A stretch of DNA of 64,000 nucleotides from Micromonosporaceae bacterium (GCA_020027875.1 JAHRHA010000009.1:1-64000); one strand, 5' to 3'; numbered from the stretch's first letter, positions 24,348 to 34,017 are shown. Program-made: numbers and translations. Notes: generated from the sequence alone by a model not told the origin.

Positions 24348-24629
24348 ATGTCGAGCACCGACCCGCCCACCTCGCGGCCGCCTCCTTCGCCGCCGCCGAC
24401 ACCGTCCGGCGTCGTCCCGCCGGAGTGGATCGTCGGGACCGTCACCAAGGGCGGCACCGGCCCCTGTTATGGCATGAGGCCGGACGAGGGCAAGCTGTAC
24501 GCACTGTATGGCGGCGGCGGAGTCGCCCTAGAAGTCTGCAGCAAGGTCCGGATGCGGGTCGAGCCGCTGAAGTTGAAGATCTACTGCGGGCCGGGGCAGC
24601 ATGTCGCCATCCTGGAGATCGAGGGGTGA
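24348..24629 (+). CDS. Small hypothetical protein with Pro-rich N-terminus
   Basis: 93 residues from the ATG at 24348. Residues 4-28 are mostly Pro, Ser and Thr (DPPTSRPPPSPPPTP). The remainder (GTVTKGGTGPCYGMRPDEGKLYALYGGGGVALEVCSKVRM, then LKIYCGPGQHVAILEIE) looks like a small beta barrel with three Cys. No family is recognised. No strong ribosome site is evident. Confidence 0.5.
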   Translation: MSSTDPPTSRPPPSPPPTPSGVVPPEWIVGTVTKGGTGPCYGMRPDEGKLYALYGGGGVALEVCSKVRMRVEPLKLKIYCGPGQHVAILEIEG

Positions 24630-24827
24630 GCTGAACGCGACCAGGTTTGGCTGAGCGACTTCGCCGCCAACTCCATGGTGCGCTTCGACCCAGCGACCGA
24701 GCGTTTCACCACAGTGGACCTTCCCGGCGGCCGGGCTGACGTCCGGCAGATGCTCGGCCGCGCGGGCGAAGTCTGGGGTGCCGCGTCTGCGCAGGACCGC
24801 CTGGTCGTCGTACGGTTTGGCAGCTAG
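24630..24827 (+). pseudogene. Virginiamycin B lyase-like propeller, C-terminal fragment
   Basis: One frame reads DQVWLSDFAANSMVRFDPATERF and continues VRQMLGRAGEVWGAASAQDRLVVVR to a TAG at 24825. The VWxSDFxANxxxRFDPxTxxF repeat is that of the Vgb/SMP-30-like beta propeller. Only the last blade and a half remain, with no start codon. Confidence 0.55.
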
Positions 24828-25163
24828 TGGTCACGCCCGTTGGTTCGCCAGGACCCGTCGCCTCCCGCGGCCTCGGTATCACGGGTGCCCGGCCCGCGCT
24901 GCCTGGGCTCGATAACCGTGCGCTACATCAGTCGTCGTAGATGCGATGCCTGTATGGTCGAATTCGCAGATCAGGGCGGGTGTTGCCTCCCTGTGAGCAA
25001 AGCAAAGCGCCCCGACAGTTTGTGGTCGACGTACCGGTTCCCCATCACTCTGCGTAACTACCGCGGATGGCCAAACCAGGCAGGGACCAAGCACTCGCCC
25101 CCGTGACGTCGGAACGGGCAAACTTGTCCGCTTTGGGGTGATCTGCTGCTAGCGTGAGGCTCG
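24828..25163. other. Intergenic, nothing recognised
   Basis: About 336 bp before the FGE gene. Open frames have no family features. It probably contains the promoter of the FGE-sulfatase operon, but no clear boxes were picked out. Confidence 0.35.
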
Positions 25164-26114
25164 ATGAGCCAGCCAGCGACGACCTTCACGGCCAAGGACG
25201 TACCGCACGGCCCGGATATGGTCTGGGTGCCGGGTGGACACTTCCTGATGGGGTCCAACGACCACTATCCGGAGGAGGCGCCGGCGCATCGCGTCGAGGT
25301 GGACGGCTTCTGGATCGACCGGTACGCCGTGACCAACGCCGATTTCGCGGTGTTTGTGGCCGAGACCGGCCATGTCACGGTTGCCGAGAAGGCTCCCGAC
25401 CCGACCGACTACCCCGGCGCGGATCCAGACTTGTTGGTGCCGGCTTCCGTAGTGTTCACGCCACCGCCGGGGCCGGTCAGCTTGAGCGACCACATGGCAT
25501 GGTGGTCCCTGATACCGGGGGCGAACTGGCGCCACCCGCGTGGACCCGATTCGGACCTGACTGGCATCGATGCCCATCCCGCAGTGCACGTGGCCTGGGC
25601 GGATGTGCAGGCCTACGCGTCCTGGGCGGGCAAGTCGCTGCCCACGGAGGCCGAGTGGGAGTACGCGGCACGTGGCGGCAGCCGAGGTACCGAGTACGCC
25701 TGGGGCAAGGACCTGACGCCCGGCGGCGCGCATATGGCGAATGTCTGGCAGGGCGATTTTCCAGTACGGAACCTGGCCGCCGACGGTTACGAGTGGACCG
25801 CCCCTGTCGGGTCCTTCCCGGCTAACGGATACGGGATCTTCGACATGATCGGCAATGTGTGGGAGTGGACGGCCGACTGGTGGGTGCCGCACGGCGAACT
25901 CACACACACCTGCTGCGGTCCGGGCGAGCCGCGCGGCGGGGATCAGTCGGCCAGCGTTGCACCGGGTACCAACATTCCGCGGCGAGTGATGAAGGGCGGC
26001 TCGTTCCTGTGCGCGGCCAACTACTGCCGCCGATACCGTCCCGCGGCGCGGATGCCGCAGGAGGTCGATACATCAACGTGTCACCTCGGCTTCCGCTGCA
26101 TCGTTCGCTCGTGA
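25164..26114 (+). CDS. Formylglycine-generating enzyme (FGE/SUMF1 family)
   Basis: 316 residues with the whole FGE fold: MVWVPGGHFLMGSN, FWIDRYAVTNADFAVFV, HPAVHVAWADVQAYASWAG, LPTEAEWEYAARGG, DMIGNVWEWTADWW and GGSFLCAANYCRRYRPAAR. The two active-site cysteines that bind copper are Cys283 and Cys288. Known members oxidise the Cys of a CxPxR or CxAxR motif in sulfatases to formylglycine. The adjacent sulfatase carries CTAGR, so it is the obvious substrate. The genes are 26 bp apart on the same strand. Confidence 0.93.
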   Translation: MSQPATTFTAKDVPHGPDMVWVPGGHFLMGSNDHYPEEAPAHRVEVDGFWIDRYAVTNADFAVFVAETGHVTVAEKAPDPTDYPGADPDLLVPASVVFTPPPGPVSLSDHMAWWSLIPGANWRHPRGPDSDLTGIDAHPAVHVAWADVQAYASWAGKSLPTEAEWEYAARGGSRGTEYAWGKDLTPGGAHMANVWQGDFPVRNLAADGYEWTAPVGSFPANGYGIFDMIGNVWEWTADWWVPHGELTHTCCGPGEPRGGDQSASVAPGTNIPRRVMKGGSFLCAANYCRRYRPAARMPQEVDTSTCHLGFRCIVRS

Positions 26115-26140
26115 GTACCAGGCAACATCGAGGGGGGAAC

Positions 26141-27676
26141 GTGGCCACGAAAGGCGCCAAGGGCATGGCGAACGTAGGTGCCGGCAAGCCCAACATTCTG
26201 GTGATCTGGGGCGACGACATCGGTATCACCAATCTCAGCTGCTACAGCGATGGCCTGATGGGCTATCGCACACCGAACATCGACCGCGTGGCGAACGAGG
26301 GGATGCGGTTCACCGACTACTACGGCGAGCAAAGCTGCACCGCAGGCCGGTCGGCGTTCATCACCGGTCAGAGCGTCTTCCGCACCGGTCTATCCAAAGT
26401 CGGGATTCCGGGCGCCGACGCCGGGCTGTCCGCCGAGGACCCGACCATCGCCGAACTGCTCAGGCCGCTCGGGTACGCAACCGGACAGTTCGGCAAGAAC
26501 CACCTCGGCGACAAAGACGAGTTCCTGCCGACCATGCACGGCTTCGACGAGTTCTTCGGCAACCTCTATCACCTCAACGCCGAGGAGGAGCCGGAGAACG
26601 CCGACTACCCGTCGCCGGACGAGTACCCCGACTTCCGCAAGAACTTCGGCCCGCGGGGCGTCCTGCATTCTTGGGCGCGGCCCGGCGGCAAGCAGAAGAT
26701 TGACGACACTGGCCCGCTAACGGCGAAGCGTATGGAGACCGTTGACGACGAGTTCGCCGACGCGGCGATCGACTTCATCCGCCGGCAGCAATCCGCGGAC
26801 ACTCCGTTCTTCGTCTGGTTCAACTCCACGCACATGCACTTCCGGACTCATCCGAAGCCGGAGAGCATCGGCCAGGCCGGGCGGTGGCAGTCGGAGTACC
26901 ACGACACGATGATCGACCACGACCGCACCGTGGGGCGCCTGTTGAACGTCCTCGACGAGCTGGATCTGACGGGTGACACGATCGTCATCTACGGCACCGA
27001 CAACGGTCCACACATGAACTCCTGGCCGGACGCCGGCATGACGCCGTTCCGCAGCGAGAAGAACACCAACTGGGAGGGTGCTTACCGCACTCCGGCGATG
27101 GTTCGCTGGCCCGGAAGGATCCCGGCCGGGACCGTCTCGAACGAGATCGTCAGCCACCTCGACTGGCTACCGACGTTCCTCGCCGCCGCCGGCGAACCTC
27201 GTATCAAGGACAAGTTGCTGAAGGGCCACAAGGCCGGCAGCAGCAATTTCAACGTGCACCTCGACGGCCACAACCTGCTGCCGTACCTCACGGGCGAGGA
27301 GGAACACAGCCCTCGGTTGGGCTTCTTCTACTTCTCCGACGACGGTGACCTGACCGGGGTCCGGTTCGACAACTGGAAGATCGTGTTCATCGAGCAGCGC
27401 GCCGTAGGTACCATGCGCATCTGGGCGGAGCCGTTTACCGCGTTGCGGGTGCCCAAGTTCTTCAATCTACGCACCGACCCGTTCGAACGCGCCGATGTCA
27501 CGTCCAACACGTACTACGACTGGCTGATCAGTCACGGCTACATGCTGATGGCCGCGCAGAAGATCGTCGGCGAGTACTTGGCCACCTTCGTGAAGTACCC
27601 GCCCCGGCAGAAGGCGGCCAGCTTCACCGTCGACCAAGCCATGGAGAAGCTGGAGGCCGGCCTCCCAAGCAGATAG
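26141..27676 (+). CDS. Arylsulfatase (type I, formylglycine-dependent)
   Basis: 511 residues from the GTG at 26141, after AGGGGGG. The start agrees with a metal-binding ILVIWGDDIG at residues 19-28. The modified residue is Cys66 in EQSCTAGRSAFITGQ, the CxAxR form of the FGE target. KNHLG and GTDNGPH supply further metal and sulfate ligands. There is no signal peptide, which implies a cytosolic enzyme. Transcribed directly after the FGE gene, it should be activated by it. The substrate (an aryl or alkyl sulfate) is not evident from sequence. Confidence 0.92.
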   Translation: MATKGAKGMANVGAGKPNILVIWGDDIGITNLSCYSDGLMGYRTPNIDRVANEGMRFTDYYGEQSCTAGRSAFITGQSVFRTGLSKVGIPGADAGLSAEDPTIAELLRPLGYATGQFGKNHLGDKDEFLPTMHGFDEFFGNLYHLNAEEEPENADYPSPDEYPDFRKNFGPRGVLHSWARPGGKQKIDDTGPLTAKRMETVDDEFADAAIDFIRRQQSADTPFFVWFNSTHMHFRTHPKPESIGQAGRWQSEYHDTMIDHDRTVGRLLNVLDELDLTGDTIVIYGTDNGPHMNSWPDAGMTPFRSEKNTNWEGAYRTPAMVRWPGRIPAGTVSNEIVSHLDWLPTFLAAAGEPRIKDKLLKGHKAGSSNFNVHLDGHNLLPYLTGEEEHSPRLGFFYFSDDGDLTGVRFDNWKIVFIEQRAVGTMRIWAEPFTALRVPKFFNLRTDPFERADVTSNTYYDWLISHGYMLMAAQKIVGEYLATFVKYPPRQKAASFTVDQAMEKLEAGLPSR

Positions 27677-27737
27677 TCAGCCACCGCCGTCGTCCGAGCG
27701 GTATCTCCGCGGTTCAGAGGCGCCGGGATACGTGCAT

Positions 27738-27836
27738 GTGCACGTACGCGCACAGAGGCTGGATGTGCACGTACGCACTCATGACTTGAGTTGTGCACGT
27801 ACGTGCCCATCTGGTATTCTGTGCATGTACGTGCAC
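27738..27836. promoter_or_regulatory. Four phased palindromic operators upstream of hipB
   Basis: Related palindromes with the core GTGCAC-GTACG-GCAC begin at 27738, 27765, 27793 and 27821, spaced 27, 28 and 28 bp. The best are GTGCACGTACGCGCAC and GTGCATGTACGTGCAC. A possible -10 (tattct) lies between boxes 3 and 4. HipB antitoxins bind several such operators cooperatively, so these are very likely hipB sites. Confidence 0.85.
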
Positions 27837-27852
27837 ACATTGGGGGCTGACA

Positions 27853-28125
27853 ATGCGGCTTACGAACGCCCGGGATCTCGGGCTCTTTGTTCGGGAGCGT
27901 CGGCGGCGCCTCGGCATGACCCAGACCGAGCTCAGTGGTCTTGCGGGTGTGAGTCGGCGGTGGTTGTCGGATCTCGAGGCTGGCAAGCCCACGGCGGAGA
28001 TCGGGCTCGTATTTAGGGTAGTGCACGCGCTGGCTCTGACCCTGGAAGCTAGGCCAGCCGAAGCGGAGCCAGGTGCCATCGACCTCGACGATCTACTTCG
28101 CGACCTCCGGACCAGCCGTGGCTGA
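27853..28125 (+). CDS. hipB: HipB-like XRE antitoxin
   Basis: 90 residues from the ATG at 27853, after GGGGG. It has a compact XRE helix-turn-helix: ARDLGLFVRERRRRLGMTQTELSGLAGVSRRWLSDLEAGKP. A C-terminal segment is rich in Asp and Leu (IDLDDLLRDL). HipB binds the HipA kinase and represses the operon through palindromic operators, four of which lie just upstream. The stop overlaps the GTG start of the hipA remnant by 8 nt. Confidence 0.87.
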   Translation: MRLTNARDLGLFVRERRRRLGMTQTELSGLAGVSRRWLSDLEAGKPTAEIGLVFRVVHALALTLEARPAEAEPGAIDLDDLLRDLRTSRG

Positions 28126-28802
28126 GGAGAACGACAAGCTCCTCGTCGTGCTGATCGGGGGCCGGCGTGGGGGAGTTGTCGCGATGAATACCGCCGGCCG
28201 ACTGACGTTGACCTACGACGAAGCCTGGCGTCGTGCGGGTCCACAAGGAAGACATGTGTCAGGCGCTCGGTCTCATGCCTACGGCGAAATACCAGAACGA
28301 CGGCGGTCCAACACCCGAGCAGATCATCGAGTTGCTGCGGCGCAACATCGTCCCACGCACCGCGGCCGAAGAGAATGTCGGTCGTTTCGTTGATGCACTC
28401 GCCTTTAACTGGATCATTGGTGGCACCGACGCTCACGCAAAGAACTACTCGGTTCTGCTGGCTGGCTCCCAGATCCGACTCGCCCCCATGTACGACGTCG
28501 CCAGCGCCCTCCCGTACGACGGCATGTATGCGCCGAAACTCCGAATGGCGATGAAAATCGGAGGGGAGTACGGCATCGAGGCGGCCAGCGGTCGTCATTG
28601 GCGACGGTTCGCCGCGTCCAATCAACTCGATCCGGACGCTCTCATCGTTCGAATCGACAGCCTGGCCACGAGCGCGCCGGACGCGTTCGCGACAGCGGCC
28701 AAGAACAAGGCCGTCCGCGGCCTGAAGAGCGACCTGCCGAGGCGCCTCGTCGAAGGCATCGCGGCAAGGGCCGCACGTAGCCGCAAGGCGCTCGAACGCT
28801 AG
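28118..28802 (+). pseudogene. HipA-like kinase with internal deletion
   Basis: It starts with GTG at 28118: VAEENDKLLVVLIGGRRGGVVAM and LTLTYDEAWRR form the HipA N-terminal barrel. The frame then breaks near 28230 and continues RVHKEDMCQALGL, FNWIIGGTDAHAKNYS, LAPMYDVASALPYDG. The catalytic GGTDAHAKN loop is kept, but the roughly 200 residues between (the ATP-binding lobe) are missing. The intact C-terminal piece (from 28233) has no kinase activity expected. Confidence 0.8.
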
Positions 28803-28852
28803 CTCAGTCCGCAGCCCGCAGCCGGTCTCGCAATGCCCGCGTGCGCGAGCGG

Positions 28853-30751
28853 TCAGCCGTTGGCCAGGACGATCAGGCGGTCGATCGCGGGCATCGGCTT
28901 CTCCTTGTCCGGGTTGAGCACGACCCCGTGGCCATCGCCTGGATCCGCGATCCGGTACCCGATCGCGACCTCGCCCCGACGCCGCGCCGATTCCACGACT
29001 GTCGCGAACGTCTGGCCGGGCGTGGGCCGCAGGTAGTAGCTGGAGGGTCGAACATAGATCTCCGCGCCATCCGGGTCGAAGAGGTCGGTGAAGACCGACT
29101 CCAGGTGACGGTTCTCGGAGATCTGTGTCATGAGTAGGCTGACCAGTTGCTCGCTGACGACGAAGTCGTCGGCCCGGGTCAGCTGAGCCAGTGCGCGGTC
29201 CCGATCATCGCGCATCTCGCTCACGATCGAACCGGCCCGACCACGCTTGGCGAGCATGTCGCGCAAGTGGAGCAGCGTGACCAACACCCGCGAGTCCGCC
29301 GCCAGCGGGGCGAGGTGATCGTCGCAGAGCACGATCACGTTGTCGTACGAGCCGACGTCGAGCGATTCCAACACGTTGCGATCGCGGACGTCGCCGTCCT
29401 TGATACGCACCGCGAGCCGGCGCAGTCGGTGCGTCAGCTGCGCGACGACGATGTCGGCGTCAGCCCGATCGGTGACGATGTCTACTGTGGAACTAGATGC
29501 TACGTAGATGTCGAGCTGCTCGATGATCCGCACGGCCCGACCGTTCCAGCCCAGAATCAACGTGCGTTCCGGGGCCAGCGGGCCGCGGACCGAGTGGACG
29601 ATCGCGGAGGTGTCGACCAGGAACCCACGGTCCGCGAGCTTGATGGCGGAGTCGTCTTCGGCGAGCACCACGAGCTTGTCTCCGGGGCTGATCAGCTCGT
29701 CCATGGGTGGGTTCAGTTTCGTGGTTCCGTTGGGGTGGAACAGTCCCACCGGGCAGCATCGTCGGTACGCCAGTAGCGCGTGCCCGAAGGGACGCCCCAC
29801 CAGCCGAGGCTCGGCAACGACGTAGAACTCGTCACCGCCAAAGTCGAGCAGGTCGTGATAAATGACCGATAGCCTCGACTGCCGGGCGGTCTGCACCAGC
29901 AGGCGGGCACTGATGTCGTCCGCGTCGATGACGACGGCATCTCCACCGGCGAGGCGGGCCACCGCGCGGTTGCGACCGTCGCGTACCGAGGCCACGACGT
30001 GATGCGGTCGATCGCGGAAGGCCGGGCCCTTGTTGATCGCGAGCAGCGTCTTCAGTACGTACGCGTCGGCGTCCTCGGCGGTCGCTGCCTGCGGGGCGAG
30101 GACGATGATCGATCGAGCCTCGTTGAGGTTCACCAATTCAAGGTCGGTGAGGTCCAGCGGGCTGCCGGTGCGGCACACCAACCGGGTGTTCCCGGTGGAT
30201 CCGAGGCGGTGGCGCAGCTGGTCCTCCATCTCGATCTTGTCCTGCTCCGCGAGGATCGTGACGGCCGCCCGTCGGCGGCTCCGGTTCGCCTCGACGAGCT
30301 CCGACACGACCGCGAACACCTGATCCGACCAGCCGAGAATCACGGTGTGGTCGCGCTCGACCACCAGCGAACGCCCCTTGCGCAGCTGCTCCAGCTTGCG
30401 GTTGAGCCCGCTCGTGAGAAGACCGACAAGGGCGCTGACAATGAAGATGCCGCCGAGGGCGAGCAGGAACCACAGGCCCAGCACCGCTAAGGTTCCCTCG
30501 CCCGGGACGGCGAGGCTGAACGTGCTGACAAATGTCTGCCAGAGCAGTGTGAACACATTCGTCGCCTGGCTGCTCTCCTCCGAGCCTCGGACCACGGCGA
30601 GCGCCGCCGAGACGGTCACGATGAGCAGTGCCGAGGCGATGGCCAACCACCCGACCAGGCTCGGAGTTCCCCGCGACATCGTGTTGTCGAACCAGTACCG
30701 CAGTCGCGTCCGTAACCGAGCCCGCCGCGCCATTCGCCCGTATCCCTTCAA
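28853..30751 (-). CDS. CASTOR/POLLUX-like putative ion channel
   Basis: 632 residues. Two N-terminal hydrophobic segments (about 32-54 and 84-110, LGLWFLLALGGIFIVSALVGLL) are followed by two large RCK/TrkA-N-like modules: TVILGWSDQVFAVVSELVEAN and RTLILGWNGRAVRIIEQL. This is the layout of plant CASTOR/POLLUX (DMI1) channels and bacterial homologues, which conduct cations. The pore filter is not obvious between the helices. ATG 30751 or 30733 can start. It is monocistronic and convergent with the hipA remnant. Confidence 0.85.
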   Translation of the reverse strand: MKGYGRMARRARLRTRLRYWFDNTMSRGTPSLVGWLAIASALLIVTVSAALAVVRGSEESSQATNVFTLLWQTFVSTFSLAVPGEGTLAVLGLWFLLALGGIFIVSALVGLLTSGLNRKLEQLRKGRSLVVERDHTVILGWSDQVFAVVSELVEANRSRRRAAVTILAEQDKIEMEDQLRHRLGSTGNTRLVCRTGSPLDLTDLELVNLNEARSIIVLAPQAATAEDADAYVLKTLLAINKGPAFRDRPHHVVASVRDGRNRAVARLAGGDAVVIDADDISARLLVQTARQSRLSVIYHDLLDFGGDEFYVVAEPRLVGRPFGHALLAYRRCCPVGLFHPNGTTKLNPPMDELISPGDKLVVLAEDDSAIKLADRGFLVDTSAIVHSVRGPLAPERTLILGWNGRAVRIIEQLDIYVASSSTVDIVTDRADADIVVAQLTHRLRRLAVRIKDGDVRDRNVLESLDVGSYDNVIVLCDDHLAPLAADSRVLVTLLHLRDMLAKRGRAGSIVSEMRDDRDRALAQLTRADDFVVSEQLVSLLMTQISENRHLESVFTDLFDPDGAEIYVRPSSYYLRPTPGQTFATVVESARRRGEVAIGYRIADPGDGHGVVLNPDKEKPMPAIDRLIVLANG

Positions 30752-30923
30752 AGCGCCACGCGTCTCTCGCGTGGACGATCAGACATCTACCTCCAGAGGT
30801 CCCCGTCGAAGCGGTCACACTTTAATGGGTGCGCGGCGGCGGCGACAGCGACGGAAGTACCTAACCGGACCTGAGTACGCGAGCGGATGCGCACAGCGAC
30901 GCCACGCGGCCACGCTGGAAGCC

Positions 30924-32291
30924 ATGAATGATGCAGCCGCCCTGGCCGCGGCCACACCCCCCGACAGAGATCGGTACGTCGACCTGCTCCGCGTCGCCTC
31001 CCTGAGCGTCGTCGTCGCCGGCCATTGGCTGATGGCAGTCGTGCTGGTCGGCCAGGACGGGTCAGTCACCGCGACAAACCTCCTCGCGCTGCAGCCCTGG
31101 CTGCAACCGGCGACCTGGTTGCTGCAGGTGATGCCGGTCTTCTTCCTGGTCGGCGGCTTCTCCCACGCCACCGCGCTGACCTCGCTGGGGCTGCGAGGCG
31201 GCACGTACGCCGATTTCGTGCGCTCCCGGGCTGACCGGCTGTTACGACCGACGGCGGTCTTCGTCGCGGTGTGGTTGGCGCTCGCGGTGCTTGTCGAGAT
31301 CTCGGGCAACGACCGTGGCGTGCTGCGGCTTGCGACACACACCGTCGCCCAGCCGCTGTGGTTCGTCGGCGTCTACCTCGGGGTGATCGCGCTCGCCCCG
31401 CCGATGTTGCGCCTGCACCGTCGGATGGGTCGATGGGGAGCGGCCGTGCCGGTGGCGCTCGCCGCCGGAGCCGGCGCGGTCGACATCGCGCGCTTCGCCT
31501 GGGACGTGCCCCGGATCGCCTATCTTAACGTCGCGCTCGTCTGGCTCGCGGTTCACCAGATCGGCTTTCTCTACGCCGACGGGACGCTGACGCGTGGCGG
31601 CCGGCGGCTCGGCGCCACACTCGCTGGCGCCGGACTCGCGGCGACGCTGGCCCTGACAACACTCGGTCCGTACCCGATCTCCATGGTGGGGATGCCCGGC
31701 GACCGGGTGTCCAACATGTCGCCGCCCACAGTTGCATTGCTCGCCCACGCCGTCTGGCTCACCGGCCTGGTACTACTAATGCGGGGTCCGCTGTCACGAT
31801 GGCTACACCGGCCACGGGTCTGGACCGGCGTCATCGCCGCCAACGGGCTGGCCATGACCGCGTTTCTCTGGCACCTCACCGCGATGTTCGCCGCGACCGC
31901 GTTGACGGTTGGCCTCGGGCTAGCCCAGCCCGCGGTCGGCTCCGCGACGTGGTGGCTACTACGCCCGGTCTGGCTGGCCGTCCTCCTCCTCTTCACCGGG
32001 GTGTTCGTCGCGACTTTCCGGCGCGCCGACCGACCTCGCCGAGCCTGGGTTTCGGCTACGCGGACGCCGAACGGTGCCCGGACCGCCGCCGCAGTCGGAG
32101 GGATGACGCTGTCGGTGATTGGGATCCTCGGCCTGTCCGCGGTTGGCTTCGGGGGACTGCTCGCGGGGCGCACAGTGACGCTCGTCGTACTGCCTGTCAC
32201 TCCTCTGCTCTCCGCTGCAGCCCTGGCGGCGGGTGTAGTGATTTTGAGTGGAACCCAGCTTGCGACACCGATATCGGGTAGGCGACGTTAG
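30924..32291 (+). CDS. Acyltransferase 3 family membrane protein
   Basis: 455 residues with about ten hydrophobic segments. The N-terminal RYVDLLRVASLSVVVAGHW carries the family's R-x10-H pattern (His of GHW), and MPVFFLVGGFSH follows. Family members transfer acyl groups to sugars, lipids or antibiotics at the membrane. The ATG at 30924 is chosen because the hydrophobic family region begins shortly after; the longer frame is an antisense shadow of the channel promoter region. The substrate is unknown. Confidence 0.82.
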   Translation: MNDAAALAAATPPDRDRYVDLLRVASLSVVVAGHWLMAVVLVGQDGSVTATNLLALQPWLQPATWLLQVMPVFFLVGGFSHATALTSLGLRGGTYADFVRSRADRLLRPTAVFVAVWLALAVLVEISGNDRGVLRLATHTVAQPLWFVGVYLGVIALAPPMLRLHRRMGRWGAAVPVALAAGAGAVDIARFAWDVPRIAYLNVALVWLAVHQIGFLYADGTLTRGGRRLGATLAGAGLAATLALTTLGPYPISMVGMPGDRVSNMSPPTVALLAHAVWLTGLVLLMRGPLSRWLHRPRVWTGVIAANGLAMTAFLWHLTAMFAATALTVGLGLAQPAVGSATWWLLRPVWLAVLLLFTGVFVATFRRADRPRRAWVSATRTPNGARTAAAVGGMTLSVIGILGLSAVGFGGLLAGRTVTLVVLPVTPLLSAAALAAGVVILSGTQLATPISGRRR

Positions 32292-32557
32292 CCGGCCGAT
32301 TTGACGTTGAGGAAGTCCGCCACGATTGCACCAGGTCGAGCTCCGCCCACTCGGTCTGGCGCATGCCTACTCGCCGAGCTCGATCGTGGTGGCGCCGGAT
32401 GCGACGCGAGTACTGGAGAGTGCGTGGTCAGGATCACCTGCGAACCCTTCCGCCGCAACGCGTCGAGCACCACGAGCAGCGCGAGGCTCGATTGGAACGA
32501 CAGCGCCGACTCCGGCTCCAAGGGCGCCTGGTAAGAATGGCGCACAGTCTGCTCCAT
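32288..32557 (-). pseudogene. AAA/ABC-type ATPase C-terminal fragment
   Basis: The frame reads PESALSFQSSLALLVVLDALRRKGSQVILTTHSPVLAS. It joins the end of a Walker B/D-loop region (PESALS) to the H-loop (THSP) of ABC-type ATPases of the AAA_21 kind. After LAS the frame diverges. The N-terminal Walker A part is absent. It is a remnant between two intact genes. Confidence 0.6.
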
Positions 32558-32577
32558 ACACGCCGTGGGAGATCGCG

Positions 32578-34017
32578 ATGACCAAGACCGCCGAGCTGTA
32601 TGTCGCCGGGAAATACACCGTCGGCACCGGCGACAGCACCGTCGCCGTGAACAGCCCGGTCACCGGCGAGCACCTGGCCGACCTTCCGGTCGCCACCGCG
32701 GCCGACCTCGATCACGCGATCACGGCAGCCCGGCGCGCGTTCGACGACTATCGGCACTGGAGCACGTACGAGCGGGCCGACCTGTGCCTGCGGGTCGCCC
32801 ACCTCATCGAGGCGAACGCGGATGAGCTGGCCCGGCTGACCACGATCGAGCAGGGCAAGCCGCTGGCCGAGGCGCGCGGCGACGTTGAGGACACGGCCGC
32901 GCTCTTCGCCGTCTCCGCCGAGGACGCCAAGCGGCTCTACGGGGAGACCATCCCCAGCGCCGCCCGCGACAAGCGGATGTTCACGTTTCGCGCGCCGGTC
33001 GGGGTGTGGGGCTCGGTGACCCCGTGGAACTTCCCGCTGATGATCATGTGTGAGTTTGTCGGTCCGGCTCTGGCCACCGGTAACGCCGTCGTGGCCAAGC
33101 CACCAGAGAACACGCCACTGGCCTGCCTCGCCCTCGGCGAGCTGCTGACCGAGGCGGGCGTACCGGCCGGGCTGGTCTCGATCGTGCCCGGCGCTGGCGC
33201 GGTCGGCGAAGCGCTGGTCACCCACCCCGGCGTCGACGCCGTCGGGTTCGTTGGATCCTCGGCCACCGGCGAGCGGATCGTACGGGCGATGGGCCTGAAA
33301 CGATCGATCATGGAGATGTCCGGCAACGGGCCGATTGTGGTCTGCGCCGACGCCGACATCGAGGCGGCCGCGGTTGCGGCCACCTACGGTGCGTACTGGA
33401 ATGCCGGCCAGGTCTGCTGCGCCACCGAGCGGGTGATCGTCGACACTTCGGTGCACGCCGAGTTCGTCGCGGCGTGCCTGCGGGCCGCCGAGGCGGTGCG
33501 CCTCGGCGACCCGTTCGACCCGGCCACCACGATGGGTCCCCTCAACAACGAGCCGACCGCGGCGAAGATGGATCACCACATCGCCGACGCCACCGATCGT
33601 GGCGCCCGGCTGCTCCGTGGCGGCCGGCGGGCCGGCGGCTTCCCGACCAGCTTGTACTACGAGTACACAGTGCTCGACGCTGTCACGCCGGACATGCTCG
33701 TGGCCAGGGAGGAGAGTTTCGGCCCGGTCCTGCCGATTCTGGCCGCCGACGGCGACGACGAGATCCTGCGGCTGGCCAACAACACCGAGCTGGGTCTGCA
33801 GGCGGCCGTCTTCACCAGGTCGCTAAGCCGGGCGTTCCGCTACGGAGAACAGCTGCGCGCAGGCTCCGTGGTGGTCAACGACTCGACCGACTACTTCGAA
33901 GGAGCCCAGCCGTTCGGCGGTGCCGCCGGCAGTCGCACCGGTTGGGGTCGCGTCGGCGGCCTCGCGCAGCTGCGCGACATGACCGATCTCCGGACGGTGA
34001 TCCTTAGCTTCTCCTGA
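32578..34017 (+). CDS. NAD(P)-dependent aldehyde dehydrogenase
   Basis: 479 residues, full ALDH length. It has the N-terminal domain VNSPVTGEHLADLPVATAADLDHAI, the cofactor motif VTPWNFPLMI, the Gly pair FVGSSATGERI, the catalytic Glu in MEMSGNGP and the catalytic Cys in NAGQVCCATERV. ESFGPVLPI follows. It resembles succinate-semialdehyde-type dehydrogenases, but the substrate cannot be fixed. The start is ATG 32578, after TGGGAG. The 3' end overlaps the convergent small gene by 14 nt. Confidence 0.9.
   Translation: MTKTAELYVAGKYTVGTGDSTVAVNSPVTGEHLADLPVATAADLDHAITAARRAFDDYRHWSTYERADLCLRVAHLIEANADELARLTTIEQGKPLAEARGDVEDTAALFAVSAEDAKRLYGETIPSAARDKRMFTFRAPVGVWGSVTPWNFPLMIMCEFVGPALATGNAVVAKPPENTPLACLALGELLTEAGVPAGLVSIVPGAGAVGEALVTHPGVDAVGFVGSSATGERIVRAMGLKRSIMEMSGNGPIVVCADADIEAAAVAATYGAYWNAGQVCCATERVIVDTSVHAEFVAACLRAAEAVRLGDPFDPATTMGPLNNEPTAAKMDHHIADATDRGARLLRGGRRAGGFPTSLYYEYTVLDAVTPDMLVAREESFGPVLPILAADGDDEILRLANNTELGLQAAVFTRSLSRAFRYGEQLRAGSVVVNDSTDYFEGAQPFGGAAGSRTGWGRVGGLAQLRDMTDLRTVILSFS

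Noticed and set aside
27738-27836. Regularly spaced repeats resembling a short CRISPR array
   Set aside because: The repeats are palindromes of about 16 bp with spacers of only about 12 bp, lie directly before hipB and fit operators; no cas genes are present.
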